A stretch of DNA of 64,000 bases from Paenibacillus wynnii (GTDB lineage: Bacteria > Bacillota > Bacilli > Paenibacillales > Paenibacillaceae). The translations under genes were made by a program, and so were the position numbers. The notes below the pieces were generated by a model. It ran no database searches and was not told the DNA's origin. It was given only the letters and a program-made list of their open reading frames with translations. The stretch covers positions 2,232,001 through 2,296,000 of the forward strand of contig NZ_JQCR01000002.1 of the NCBI RefSeq assembly GCF_000757885.1, in the 5' to 3' direction. This document shows positions 51,157-60,253 of this stretch, one piece after another (position 1 is the first letter of the stretch; the number at the start of each line of letters is the position of its first letter).

Positions 51157-52173
51157 ATGCATTTCTTACTCAGAGTATCTACAAGAATGATGAGATTGAG
51201 CAAGAAAACCATTGGTCTAATTATCCTTTGCTTTATTCTTGTAAGCGCAACTATTGCCTTTTTACTGGAGCCGGAGACCTTCCAAACTTGGTTTAATGCG
51301 TTCTACTGGGTTATGACTACTATGGCTACCGTTGGGTATGGCGATTATTTTGCAAAGACTGTGGTTGGCAAGGCCTTTACCATGTTCTTATATGTTTTTG
51401 GAATTGGGCTGTTAAGCTTGGTTATTGGGAAAGTTATTGACTCTATTGCAGAGATTCAAAGACGGAGGGGGGCGGGAACATTGAGCTTTCGCGGCAAGGA
51501 ACATGTCATTCTATTGAATTGGAATAAAAAAACGCAAGCGGCGGTGGATGAGATTTTTTGTTACTCACCGAAGTGCCACATTGTTGTTATTGATGAATCA
51601 AGTCGACATCCTTTGGAGCATATGGAGCAGGTGCATTTCATTAGCGGCGATCCTTCATCGGATGATATTCTAAGCAAAGCCAATATTGGGGAAGCTAAGG
51701 CCGCAATTGTGTTCGGGGATGCCCGAATTGATGAGGCTGCGCTTATTGATGGGAAGTCCTTGCTTATTGCCTCAAGTATTGAGCGCATTGCACCCCATGT
51801 ACATACCACCGTTGAAATCATGCAGGAGAAGAACATTCAGAACTTTAGGCATGTTCATGTGAATGATTTCGTCCTGTCGCATGATGCCATATCCAGGCTT
51901 GCGGTTCGGGCGGCTCTGCAAGAGGGGAACTCCGAAGTGATTAGCCAGCTTCTCAGCAGGCAGCACGGTGATGACATTTATGAAATTCCGGTTGATGGGT
52001 CTTGGAAGACTTATGGGGATGCTTTTCATGCTTTGCTGAATCAAGGGGCAACTTTATTGGCCGACCGCAGCGATCTCAGTATTAACCGTAAACTTAGCGA
52101 GGCTATTCCGAGGGAAGCCAGACTCTACGTTGTAGCTGATGAGTCAACCTACAGGAGAATTGCCGGTAAGTAA
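51157..52173 (+). CDS. yugO: YugO-type potassium channel with RCK domain
   Basis: A 338-residue two-helix K+ channel. TM1 is about 17-37, the selectivity filter TVGYGD is 58-63, TM2 about 72-92, then an RCK/TrkA-N domain (HVILLNWNKKTQAAVDEIF onward) in which the usual glycine loop is replaced by NWNKKT, as in YugO relatives. In Bacillus subtilis YugO releases K+ and serves biofilm formation and electrical signalling. AGGAGGTGAAG stands just before the ATG. An 81-base gap with a small hairpin (CTGCCCTCGAAC... GGGAGGCAG) separates it from DUF350. Last gene of the ECF operon. Confidence 0.88.
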   Translation: MHFLLRVSTRMMRLSKKTIGLIILCFILVSATIAFLLEPETFQTWFNAFYWVMTTMATVGYGDYFAKTVVGKAFTMFLYVFGIGLLSLVIGKVIDSIAEIQRRRGAGTLSFRGKEHVILLNWNKKTQAAVDEIFCYSPKCHIVVIDESSRHPLEHMEQVHFISGDPSSDDILSKANIGEAKAAIVFGDARIDEAALIDGKSLLIASSIERIAPHVHTTVEIMQEKNIQNFRHVHVNDFVLSHDAISRLAVRAALQEGNSEVISQLLSRQHGDDIYEIPVDGSWKTYGDAFHALLNQGATLLADRSDLSINRKLSEAIPREARLYVVADESTYRRIAGK

Positions 52174-52237
52174 TGTTCCTCCGCAGGTCATTTCTATGAT
52201 CCTTCTGAATCTAATTGGTGAAGTTACTATAGCTGTT

Positions 52238-52273
52238 TTGACTATTTTCCTCAATAAACCGTAAAAATTACGC
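52238..52273 (+). promoter_or_regulatory. Promoter with Zur-like box upstream of rpmE2
   Basis: TTGACT (52238-52243), 18 bases, TAAAAA (52262-52267). CCGTAAAAATTACGC (52259-52273) matches the Bacillus Zur core TCGTAATNATTACGA with three mismatches, two of them at the outer ends, and covers the -10. Zinc-bound Zur would block the promoter. Confidence 0.65.
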
Positions 52274-52377
52274 ATTTATCTCTTTCTAGGAGTTATACTA
52301 TAGGTAGGCTCGGAGAGGTTCTGGGTATTTTTGCAATACAAGATGGATCAATATATTTTGGAAAGAGGGATTTTGTA

Positions 52378-52626
52378 ATGAGAGAAGGCATACATCCGAA
52401 GACCAATCAGGTTATCTTTTTAGATGCCAGCGTTGGCTTCAAATTTTTGAGCAGCTCCACTAAATCAAGTGGTGAGACTATGGTTTGGGAAGACGGCAAC
52501 ACATACCCGGTAATTCGTGTAGATGCAAGTTCTGCATCCCACCCGTTCTATACTGGTAAGCAAAGAGATACCGAAACAGGCGGTAGAGTTGATAAGTTCA
52601 AACAACGTCTGGCTCAAAAGAAATAA
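52378..52626 (+). CDS. rpmE2: Ribosomal protein L31 type B, zinc-independent
   Basis: An 82-residue L31 paralogue: [63 protein letters not shown] matches YtiA/RpmE2. It has no cysteine, so it cannot bind zinc, unlike the CxxC form. Under zinc shortage it replaces the zinc form on ribosomes and frees zinc. The Zur-like box upstream fits that role. AGAGGG lies before the ATG and a perfect terminator follows. Confidence 0.95.
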   Translation: MREGIHPKTNQVIFLDASVGFKFLSSSTKSSGETMVWEDGNTYPVIRVDASSASHPFYTGKQRDTETGGRVDKFKQRLAQKK

Positions 52627-52646
52627 GACAAAGCTGGAAAATAAAA

Positions 52647-52687
52647 GGACATCCCGGGTTAGTGAACATCCCGGGATGTCCTTTTTT
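52647..52687 (+). terminator. Rho-independent terminator of rpmE2
   Basis: GGACATCCCGGG (52647-52658) with CCCGGGATGTCC (52670-52681), then six T residues. Confidence 0.9.
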
Positions 52688-52722
52688 GCGTTCATGCGTT
52701 CAATTGGTAAAATTATTGTCAC

Positions 52723-52736
52723 ATGTTATATAACAT
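52723..52736. promoter_or_regulatory. Perfect palindrome upstream of the sodium symporter gene
   Basis: ATGTTATATAACAT is a 14-bp perfect palindrome about 94 bases before the start codon. It could be an operator for the symporter gene. No cognate regulator is adjacent. Confidence 0.4.
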
Positions 52737-52829
52737 TTCACTGTACTACCTGTATCATTCATTAGTATACTTATGAAAAGCTATAGACAAGCTACAAGAA
52801 AGAAGATGAACTGGGGGATTAGGAATAAC

Positions 52830-54182
52830 ATGAGCACGAAAAAAGGTAGTGAAACAAAGCTGGTGGGTTCACCGGATCAATTCACCAAATCCGGATTTAT
52901 ACTGGCAGCGATCGGCAGTGCCGTGGGACTAGGTAATATGTGGAAATTCCCATATATTACGGGCCAATACGGTGGTGCAGCATTTTTCCTGCTGTTTATT
53001 GTTTGTTTGGTAGCGGTAGGGTTACCTGTATTGTTGGCTGAGCTTTCGATTGGCCGGGGAGGCCGGGGTAACGCATCAAGTTCGTTTGTTAAAGTCGGCG
53101 GACATAAGGCATGGGGCGGTATGGGATTGCTGTCAGTAATAGGGGCATTTATGATTATGTCTTTCTATGCTGTCGTAGCAGGTTGGACATTTCATTATGC
53201 AGTTCAAGCGTTTAGCGGTAAACTTTTCGCAAACGATGACTTCGGAGGGCAATTCAGCAGCTTCATTTCTGGATACACCCCGATTATATGGCAGGCCGGT
53301 GTACTAATCATCACAGGTTGGATTGTAGCTCGAGGAATTTCTGGAGGGATTGAGAAATTTAATAAGGTTCTCATTCCGGGTTTGCTGGTTCTACTAGTGA
53401 TTCTAATGGTACGCGCATTAACCTTGCCTGGTGCAGAGGCTGGGGTCGAATTTTTCCTTAAGCCAGACTTCTCCAGGCTGACTCCTGAATCCGCTTTGGT
53501 TGCTCTGGGTCATGCCTTTTTCTCTCTATCGCTGGGTATGGGCGCCATGATGACCTATGGTTCTTATGTTGATCGCAAGCAATCGCTCGGTGCGGCTACA
53601 CTTGCTATCGGCGGCGGTGACTTATTGTATGCCTTTATTGCAGGACTCATTATTTTTCCGACAACCTTTTCCTTTGGGATTGATCAGGCGCAGGGGCCTA
53701 CGCTTGTATTTATAGCTCTGCCGGCGGCTTTCTCAGCCATGCCGTTTGGAACACTCTTCGGGGGGTTATTCTTTATACTGCTGGCTATCGCCGCATTGAC
53801 ATCAACAGTATCGTTAATAGAGGTGCCCGTAGCCTATGCCATTGAGCGCTGGAAGATGTCACGTAATACAGCAGTATGGATCATTATTGCCGGCTGTTTC
53901 CTTCTCGGTCTTCCTGCCGCTTTATCCTTTGGATTGGTTCCGGGGTTAACTTTTGGCGGAAAATCATTTTTTGATTGGATGGACTTCATAGCCTCCAATA
54001 TTATTCTGCCATTAGGCGGTTTGGCGGTAACGGTGTTTGCAGGATACTTCTGGAAGGGTATTGGCGATGAAGCAGGTCTTACAGGCCTCTGGTTCCGTGT
54101 TTGGCTGTTTATGCTTCGATTTGTCGCTCCAATCCTTGTACTGTTCGTGTTCTTACACTCTGCAGGTATAATCAAATTCTAG
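52830..54182 (+). CDS. Sodium-dependent transporter, NSS (SNF) family
   Basis: A 450-residue membrane protein with about 11 helices, of the neurotransmitter:sodium symporter fold. The signature is in the first helix, GFILAAIGSAVGLGNMWKFPYITGQYGGAAFFLLF, and ALGHAFFSLSLGMGAMMTYGSYV marks helix 6-7. It is like Bacillus YocR/YhdH and probably imports an amino acid with Na+. ATG 52830 is chosen for its AGGAATAAC site; the frame is open from 52773. Its natural terminator, just after the stop, is split by an IS element. Confidence 0.9.
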   Translation: MSTKKGSETKLVGSPDQFTKSGFILAAIGSAVGLGNMWKFPYITGQYGGAAFFLLFIVCLVAVGLPVLLAELSIGRGGRGNASSSFVKVGGHKAWGGMGLLSVIGAFMIMSFYAVVAGWTFHYAVQAFSGKLFANDDFGGQFSSFISGYTPIIWQAGVLIITGWIVARGISGGIEKFNKVLIPGLLVLLVILMVRALTLPGAEAGVEFFLKPDFSRLTPESALVALGHAFFSLSLGMGAMMTYGSYVDRKQSLGAATLAIGGGDLLYAFIAGLIIFPTTFSFGIDQAQGPTLVFIALPAAFSAMPFGTLFGGLFFILLAIAALTSTVSLIEVPVAYAIERWKMSRNTAVWIIIAGCFLLGLPAALSFGLVPGLTFGGKSFFDWMDFIASNIILPLGGLAVTVFAGYFWKGIGDEAGLTGLWFRVWLFMLRFVAPILVLFVFLHSAGIIKF

Positions 54183-54210
54183 AAAAGATAAAAAACAGTC
54201 GGCCTTAGTG

Positions 54211-55895
54211 GAGGCCACTGAAGAACTAACCATTTTGGATTAAGTGCTTCGTCACATTCAAAAAGAAGCATCACCCCCTCAGGGAAGATGTCTTCTTTTT
54301 GCTGTATTTGGCTGCACAACCATAATCCTTATTAGTCGTGTAGCTTCAAAATCCTCTTCAGATTAACTGCGAATATCGCCATTGCTCCTTGTAGCTCCAT
54401 GCCTAAGAGACCCGAGGATATGGCTACATCGTACCCGTGTCTGTGTTTCAGTTCGCTATTCTTGGCTTCAATCTTGTACCGTTCTTTTGACTTGTCTTTG
54501 AAATAGTCGCTCTCTTGGAAAGCCATTTGCTCCGAATGCTCGTCGGACTTTATGCTCACGGAATAGGTTTTCGTCTTGGATCCTTCCTTGTAGCACCCTT
54601 CTTTGAATGGACATCGCTTGCACTTCTCTACGTCAAAATAATACGTGACCACCTGGTTTTTACCGACACCCTTCTTTCCTTGCCGTGCTTTGCGGATCGC
54701 CATGTGGCCGGCCTTGCAGACATACAGGTCAGCGTCTTTGTTGAACTCAAACTCATCTTCTTTCTTGCGGTTCCCTTGCGTAATCATCGGGTTTAATTTG
54801 GCCACCAGTTCCATGTCGTTCGTCTTTGTATAGATGAGATTGTCCTTCTCCGAATAAGCCGTATCTCCAATTACCGTTCGGACGTCCATCCCCGTGGCTT
54901 TACTTTTTTCAATCAGATCTTGCAGTTGTTTACCGTCATTCTTTTCGCCCGTTGTAACAATGGCCGCTGTAATAATGCGTTCCTCTGTCATAGCCAAGTG
55001 AGTTTTGTATCCGAAAAAGGACGAGTCCGCACTTTTGTGCCCGACCCGCGCATCCGCGTCTTCTGCGATTCGAAGCTGCTCCACATCATCCTCCACGGTT
55101 TCCTTTAGCAGGTTTAGCGGTTCTTGCAGTTTCGGTACCAATGGTAGGCCCAATTCGTTTTCGACGGTATGTATGAGTTTGTTGCAGTAGGAGATCTCGT
55201 CTTCCAACACTGTGCTGGTATTCTTCGTCGGCAGCTTAGTCTTGACGGATTCGTCCATCGCATAGAGAGCTTTGCGTACTTTCCGGGCCCGGTCCTGAAG
55301 GATCTCTTGCGGAGACTTCTGGTTGTAGCGCGCTTTGGTATGGGTTGCGTCCACAATAATTGCAGTGCTCTTCAGGATTCCTATCTCAATGGCGAGTGTC
55401 ACGGTTTTCCCAATGAGTAAGTCCAGCATATTCATGTTTTTCAGGCGTAGCTTGCGGAACTTGGTTAAGGAGCTGGGATCCATAACCGGGTCCTCTGGCG
55501 CCATCCCCAGAAAATACTTAAAGGACAGGTCATACCGGGACCGTTCCACGATGTCCACGTCAGACAATTCAAATATTGCTTTAAGGAGCAAGTATTTAAA
55601 CATCCGAATCGGGTCGATGGCATTACGCCCGTTATCGAGGCAATAGTTCACTTGAAGTTCTTCGTAGATAAATGAAAAATCTACAAGTTCGTTGATTTGC
55701 CGAAGCAAGTTATCCTTCGGCACTACCATATTGTAGAGTTCGATGTATGGACTCAACACCAAGGTCTGTTGTTTCTGAATCATTCCGGCTCACCTATTTC
55801 CCCCATGATACTTAAGTATACAGGAAAAAGGTGCAGTTCCTCCTTTTTGTAAGGAGTAACTGCACCTTTTTTAAAATCACTTTTTCAGTGGCCCC
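54211..55895 (-). mobile_element. IS1182-type insertion sequence, second and different copy
   Basis: The 1685-bp element ends in short inverted repeats G(A/G)GGCCACTGAA (54211-54222; inverted 55884-55895) and is flanked by a 9-bp duplication GCCTTAGTG (54202-54210 and 55896-55904). The uninterrupted site would read AACAGTCG-GCCTTAGTG-TCGGCTGTT plus a T run, a terminator whose loop is the duplicated sequence. It holds one intact transposase gene on the minus strand. Confidence 0.9.
54332..55783 (-). CDS. IS1182-family transposase (second type)
   Basis: A 483-residue DDE transposase: PIRMFKYLLLKAIFELSDVDIVERSRYDLSFKYFLGM, PDSSLTKFR-like region (DPSSLTKFRKLRL), first Asp in AIIVDATHTKARYN, second Asp in VIGDTAYSEKDN, and Glu in ERYKIEAKNSELKHRHGYD. 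A cysteine group CKRCPFKEGC lies before the last motif. The frame and element ends are complete. It shares the family plan with the 32 kb element but little exact text, so they arrived separately. The frame starts at ATG 55783 on the minus strand. Confidence 0.92.
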   Translation of the reverse strand: MIQKQQTLVLSPYIELYNMVVPKDNLLRQINELVDFSFIYEELQVNYCLDNGRNAIDPIRMFKYLLLKAIFELSDVDIVERSRYDLSFKYFLGMAPEDPVMDPSSLTKFRKLRLKNMNMLDLLIGKTVTLAIEIGILKSTAIIVDATHTKARYNQKSPQEILQDRARKVRKALYAMDESVKTKLPTKNTSTVLEDEISYCNKLIHTVENELGLPLVPKLQEPLNLLKETVEDDVEQLRIAEDADARVGHKSADSSFFGYKTHLAMTEERIITAAIVTTGEKNDGKQLQDLIEKSKATGMDVRTVIGDTAYSEKDNLIYTKTNDMELVAKLNPMITQGNRKKEDEFEFNKDADLYVCKAGHMAIRKARQGKKGVGKNQVVTYYFDVEKCKRCPFKEGCYKEGSKTKTYSVSIKSDEHSEQMAFQESDYFKDKSKERYKIEAKNSELKHRHGYDVAISSGLLGMELQGAMAIFAVNLKRILKLHD

Positions 55896-55994
55896 GCCTT
55901 AGTGTCGGCTGTTTTTTTTATTTACCTCATTCATTTGTGGGAAATTGTAGGATATAATAAGGGAAATTAGTTCTATAAATAGGAGACTTATGAC

Positions 55995-57560
55995 ATGCCT
56001 TTGATGCAGGGATATCCGTATTATTTGTTAATGGGTAGTGTGCTCAGTCTCTACATGGGTATAAGCTCTCATAAATACCGTAAGACTCCAGGGAGGCGAT
56101 ATCTTTGGAATCTAATGATCATCGTCAGCTTAATATTTGCGGCAACGGCCGCAGAGATCCTTTCTACTACATTCGCAGTCAAGCTATGGTGGAAAAATGT
56201 GCAGCAAATCCCGCTCTTCTTTAGTACTCTATTTACCTATGCCGTTGTTAAGGATTATGTCGCCCGACCTCCGGGTGGACTATCCAAAAGGCTTTTCCTG
56301 TTTTCGATTCCGGTGATCTTCGATATCCTATTAATCAGTACGGACTCCTTCCATCATCTGATGCGCAGTCATGTGAGGATGGATACGATAGCTGGTATTA
56401 GTGGAATTTCGGTTCAGCCTACTTGGTTAAGCATGCTGTTTATTGCGTACGATCAGATATTCAGCTTGTATGCAGCCCTGCTGTTGGCTATTGCCTTGGT
56501 AAAGGCCCCTAGGGCATATTTCATACGGAATATTACGATGCTGGCCGGTTTCCTTATTCCAGTGGTTACTATATTTGTGCTTCCGCTTCTCAAAATTAAG
56601 ATTACGGGTTTCACAGCAATGGTCATCCTGCCGGCAACCCTAACCGCTTACTTTACTATATTCCGTGACCCTAATACCTCCATTTACCCTTTGGCTAAGC
56701 ATAAAATATTTGAAAATATGAAGGACGGTATCCTTCTTACCGATCGCCACGACCAAATCATTGATATTAATGCTGCGGGAGAAATGTATTTATCAAATAT
56801 TACGGGGCATTCACCTGGTACCTGGCTGGGCATGAGCATCCACACCCTGCTCGAGAAACACTGGAATATTCGGATGTATTATAAGCAAAGACAAGAAGGC
56901 GATTTCGAGATTGAGCTTCCCGAACAAGAAGGTACCTGCTATGGGGCAACACTAGTCTCAACGGAGCGGAACAATGTGAATACCGCCGGAATGTTGATTA
57001 TCATTAGCGACCATAGCGATAAAAAGCGTTATGAACGTGAGCTTGTTCACCAGGCAACGGTTGATGATCTGACCGGACTCTTCAACCGAAGGCATTTTAT
57101 GAGGCTGGTTGAAAATCATAGTATACATGGTGGGGCCGGTATGGCTCTTCTATTGATCGATATCGATGATTTCAAATTAATTAATGATACATACGGACAT
57201 TTGGCTGGGGATCAGGCGCTACTTGCCTTTTCCGAGAGAATTCAGCATTCATACCGAAACAAAGGTATTGTCGGAAGGGTAGGCGGGGAGGAATTTGCTG
57301 TATGCTTCTTTGCAAGTGATGAATGGGGAGCATTGGAAGAGGCGGAGGCGTTTCGCGCAACGATGGGAGATCATGTCGTACAATTAAATGAAGGACAAAC
57401 CATTCAATTTACTGTAAGTGTTGGAATAGCCTACACAGAGCAACATGGAGCAACCTTCGAGGACTTATATCGGGAAGCAGACGAAGCTTTATATTTGTCT
57501 AAGGCCACTGGAAAAAATAAAGTTACCCTGAGAAACCAACCTATTATTAGAAATGCGTAA
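55995..57560 (+). CDS. Membrane diguanylate cyclase, 7TM-PAS-GGDEF
   Basis: A 521-residue c-di-GMP synthase. Seven or eight membrane helices of the histidine-kinase 7TM type fill about 1-225, a PAS-like domain about 230-345 (MKDGILLTDRHDQIIDINAAGEMYL), and GGDEF about 355-515. The active motif is GGEEF in VGRVGGEEFAVCF. The RxxD inhibitory site is missing (RNKG at that place), unlike the paralogue at 7.4-9.1 kb with which it shares the domain plan. AGGAG stands nine bases before the ATG. It begins about 90 bases after the IS right end, so its promoter lies close to or within the disturbed terminator region. Confidence 0.9.
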   Translation: MPLMQGYPYYLLMGSVLSLYMGISSHKYRKTPGRRYLWNLMIIVSLIFAATAAEILSTTFAVKLWWKNVQQIPLFFSTLFTYAVVKDYVARPPGGLSKRLFLFSIPVIFDILLISTDSFHHLMRSHVRMDTIAGISGISVQPTWLSMLFIAYDQIFSLYAALLLAIALVKAPRAYFIRNITMLAGFLIPVVTIFVLPLLKIKITGFTAMVILPATLTAYFTIFRDPNTSIYPLAKHKIFENMKDGILLTDRHDQIIDINAAGEMYLSNITGHSPGTWLGMSIHTLLEKHWNIRMYYKQRQEGDFEIELPEQEGTCYGATLVSTERNNVNTAGMLIIISDHSDKKRYERELVHQATVDDLTGLFNRRHFMRLVENHSIHGGAGMALLLIDIDDFKLINDTYGHLAGDQALLAFSERIQHSYRNKGIVGRVGGEEFAVCFFASDEWGALEEAEAFRATMGDHVVQLNEGQTIQFTVSVGIAYTEQHGATFEDLYREADEALYLSKATGKNKVTLRNQPIIRNA

Positions 57561-57685
57561 AAGGCAGTGGACTATGACTCTATCTGTATAGAATTCATGG
57601 TCTTTTTACTATACAAAAACATTAAAACTATTGCTTATTTGTAGTAGAATGAAAATATTAACAACATTTGACATTGGGGGGCGCT

Positions 57686-60253
57686 ATGGAGCAATTCACA
57701 GATCGGTTGCGGTCCATGAAACAGCAACAGGATGGGCTTGTTAGGGAATATCAGGCGTTAGTCACGGAATATGAGAGCCATGATTTAGTGAACGAGAACG
57801 TAACTTTGAAGAAGCAACACGAGGAACACAAACTGGCCTTGGAGCAGTTGAAGGTACAAGTAGGGAAGCTACAACAGGAGAACTCGGAGCTGAGGATTGC
57901 GATTACGGAACAAATTATGGATGAGAAACTCAACATTATTAAGGTATCCCGCCAAAAACTTCAGACATATTTTGCATCCCAAAGCAAAGCCTACACGGAC
58001 CGGCTAAGCTCTTTCGAAATAGAAGTGAAGCACCGGATCGAGCGCTTCTACAATACGGCTTCCCGCCAGCTGGGTGAGGAGAAGACAGAGATTGCCCAAA
58101 AACTCGGCGGTATATCTTCAGAGTTAAATGAGAAAATTCTGCTTCGCCGCCAGAGTCAGAAGGAAGCGGAGAATGGCATGCTTTCTGGGATTGATAACAG
58201 ACTAAACGATTTTTCCTCGGAGGAAGTCAGTGAGGAAGTGCTCCTCCGCAGAAGAAAGCAGAATCAAATCGAGATGAAGATAGGACTTCACTGGATTAAC
58301 AGACTCGCAATCCTGCTCTTTATTTTAGCGGTAGGGGCGGGGTTCCGATATACATATTCGAATTGGTTAACGGACTATATGAAGGGGAGCGCTTTTTTCC
58401 TGCTGGGGGCGCTTATGCTAGGCGCTGGTGAGTGGCTTTTCCGTAAAGGGAAAGGTGCGTTTGCTATTGGCTTGCTTGGCGGTGGGATTTCAGTACTGTA
58501 CGGCTCTATCTTTTACAGCTACTTTTTATTGGATATTATAAGTATTTACGTGGGGCTATCCTTGTCTGTTCTCGTCACGCTGACTGCTGTAATACTGTCG
58601 TTAAGGTGTAAATCCAGAAGTATCTGTTCGCTCGGGCTTATCGGGGGATACCTTCCGTTATTTTCTTACATAGGTGCATTTGGTCTTACAGGCAGTGCGG
58701 TTTATGTAGCCATGGGCTACTTATTCCTGCTGAATATATTCATTCTGCTGATTTCTCTTCGGAAACGTTGGATTATTGTCAATTATCTCAGCTTTCTGTT
58801 TAATGTTCCTTCGATGCTGTTGCTGATCTCTTTGTCGGATAGTAACGGTGTGAGTATGCTATATGCCGTCTTGACCTTTGGGATGTATCTTGGCATTACG
58901 CTATGGTATCCGTTCAAATATCGCTCCAAGCTATCCGGGTGGGATTTTTCATTGCTGGGGTGCAATACCATTATCAGCTGTGTTACCTTGTTTGATTTGT
59001 TTGTCGATGCGGGACTTACGGATTACAAGGGTGGGCTGGCGCTGTTCTTATGCCTGATGTATCTGGGTCTTGGCCGGGGCTTGGAGAAGTTAATGCCTCA
59101 GGAAAAACAGAGTATGCTGCTCTTCTACGCTACCTCGTTGACTTTTGCCGTTCTGATGATTCCCTTCCAGTTGGGGGAAGAATGGTGGTCCATAGGATGG
59201 TTGGTAGAGGCTGTTGTTCTAACCGTATAAGGCAATATGAACCGCTTCAAGGGAGTGGAACGAACGGGTTGGGGTATTTTGCTGCTCTGTCTCGGGTCGT
59301 TTTTTGGCTTGAACGTACCGCTTCATATAATAACTGAAGGTACATTTCTAAATTACAGTGATCCCTACTTTGCGCTCAAATATACCTTTATTACGGCAGG
59401 GATGCTTTCCGTAGCTGTGTTATACGCTGTCCAGAATAATAAGAATAATATTTTGCTATACCACAGCCCACAGGAGGTTAAATGGACAGTTGGGTTCAAA
59501 TATCCGGCGTTACTGAATGTATGGGCGTATGCTTTATATGAATCAAGACATCTGTATATGCTGGTCTTACCGGAGGACTTCCCACATACAACCTTCTATA
59601 CTTTGCTGCTGTATGCGGTTGTATCCGTCCTTTTAGCTTATGGATTACCCAAGGTGAAGGTTATGTATGACCTGATTGTTAAATATTTTACAATGTTTCT
59701 ATATGGGTTCGGCTACGTCATCTGTATCGCTATTACCGTAGGTCTGCCGAGTCTGCAGGGTGATTTTGCGCAAAATACGGGGGAGGATTATATCGTACTG
59801 GGCGTGCTCATTGTCTTTAATATTTTCGTATGGTTTAGCGGCCGCGATTTGTTAATTGCCGTCATTCAGCGAAATTACAAGAGCATTGAATTGTATCCTG
59901 TCATTATGGGAGTCTATTTACTTAGTATTATTACATCATTTTTGGGTGTACAACTGCAACTGGACGATGCCGGGTTAATCTTCAGTCTTGTGTATCTGCT
60001 GCTTGCGGTGTTGTTTATCATGTATGGCTTCCGCAAAAGATACGTATACATCCGTCGATTTGGTCTAGGATTAACCCTATTGGCGACAGGCAAGCTGCTG
60101 CTTTACGACTTGAGTCTTCTTAACACCGGCAATAAAATCATTGCGTACTTCAGCTTCGGGATGTGTCTGTTAGGGATTTCCTACTTGTATCAAAAGGTCT
60201 CGAACAGAATGGAGGAAACCCATGCTGCGGCGGAGAGTGAACTTAAAAGTTAG
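57686..60253 (+). pseudogene. DUF2339 membrane protein gene with one in-frame stop
   Basis: One frame of 855 codons interrupted by a single TAA (59228-59230). The first part (57686-59230) has an N-terminal coiled coil (about 1-190) and many membrane helices, and ends WLVEAVVLTV; after the stop the frame continues GNMNRFKGVERTGWGILLL and adds eight more helices. Relatives have a Tyr or Trp codon there (LTVYG-like), so TAT or TAC to TAA is the likely change. DUF2339 proteins are large membrane proteins of unknown role, usually beside a DUF3999-type gene, as here. The downstream piece could restart at ATG 59237 but has no ribosome site. Start ATG 57686 follows GGGGGG. A split protein, readthrough or a sequence error are open. 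Confidence 0.8.

Noticed and set aside
59237..60253. Independent second membrane gene starting at ATG 59237
   Set aside because: In frame with the preceding ORF, two codons after its stop, and without a ribosome site; it is the C-terminal part of DUF2339.
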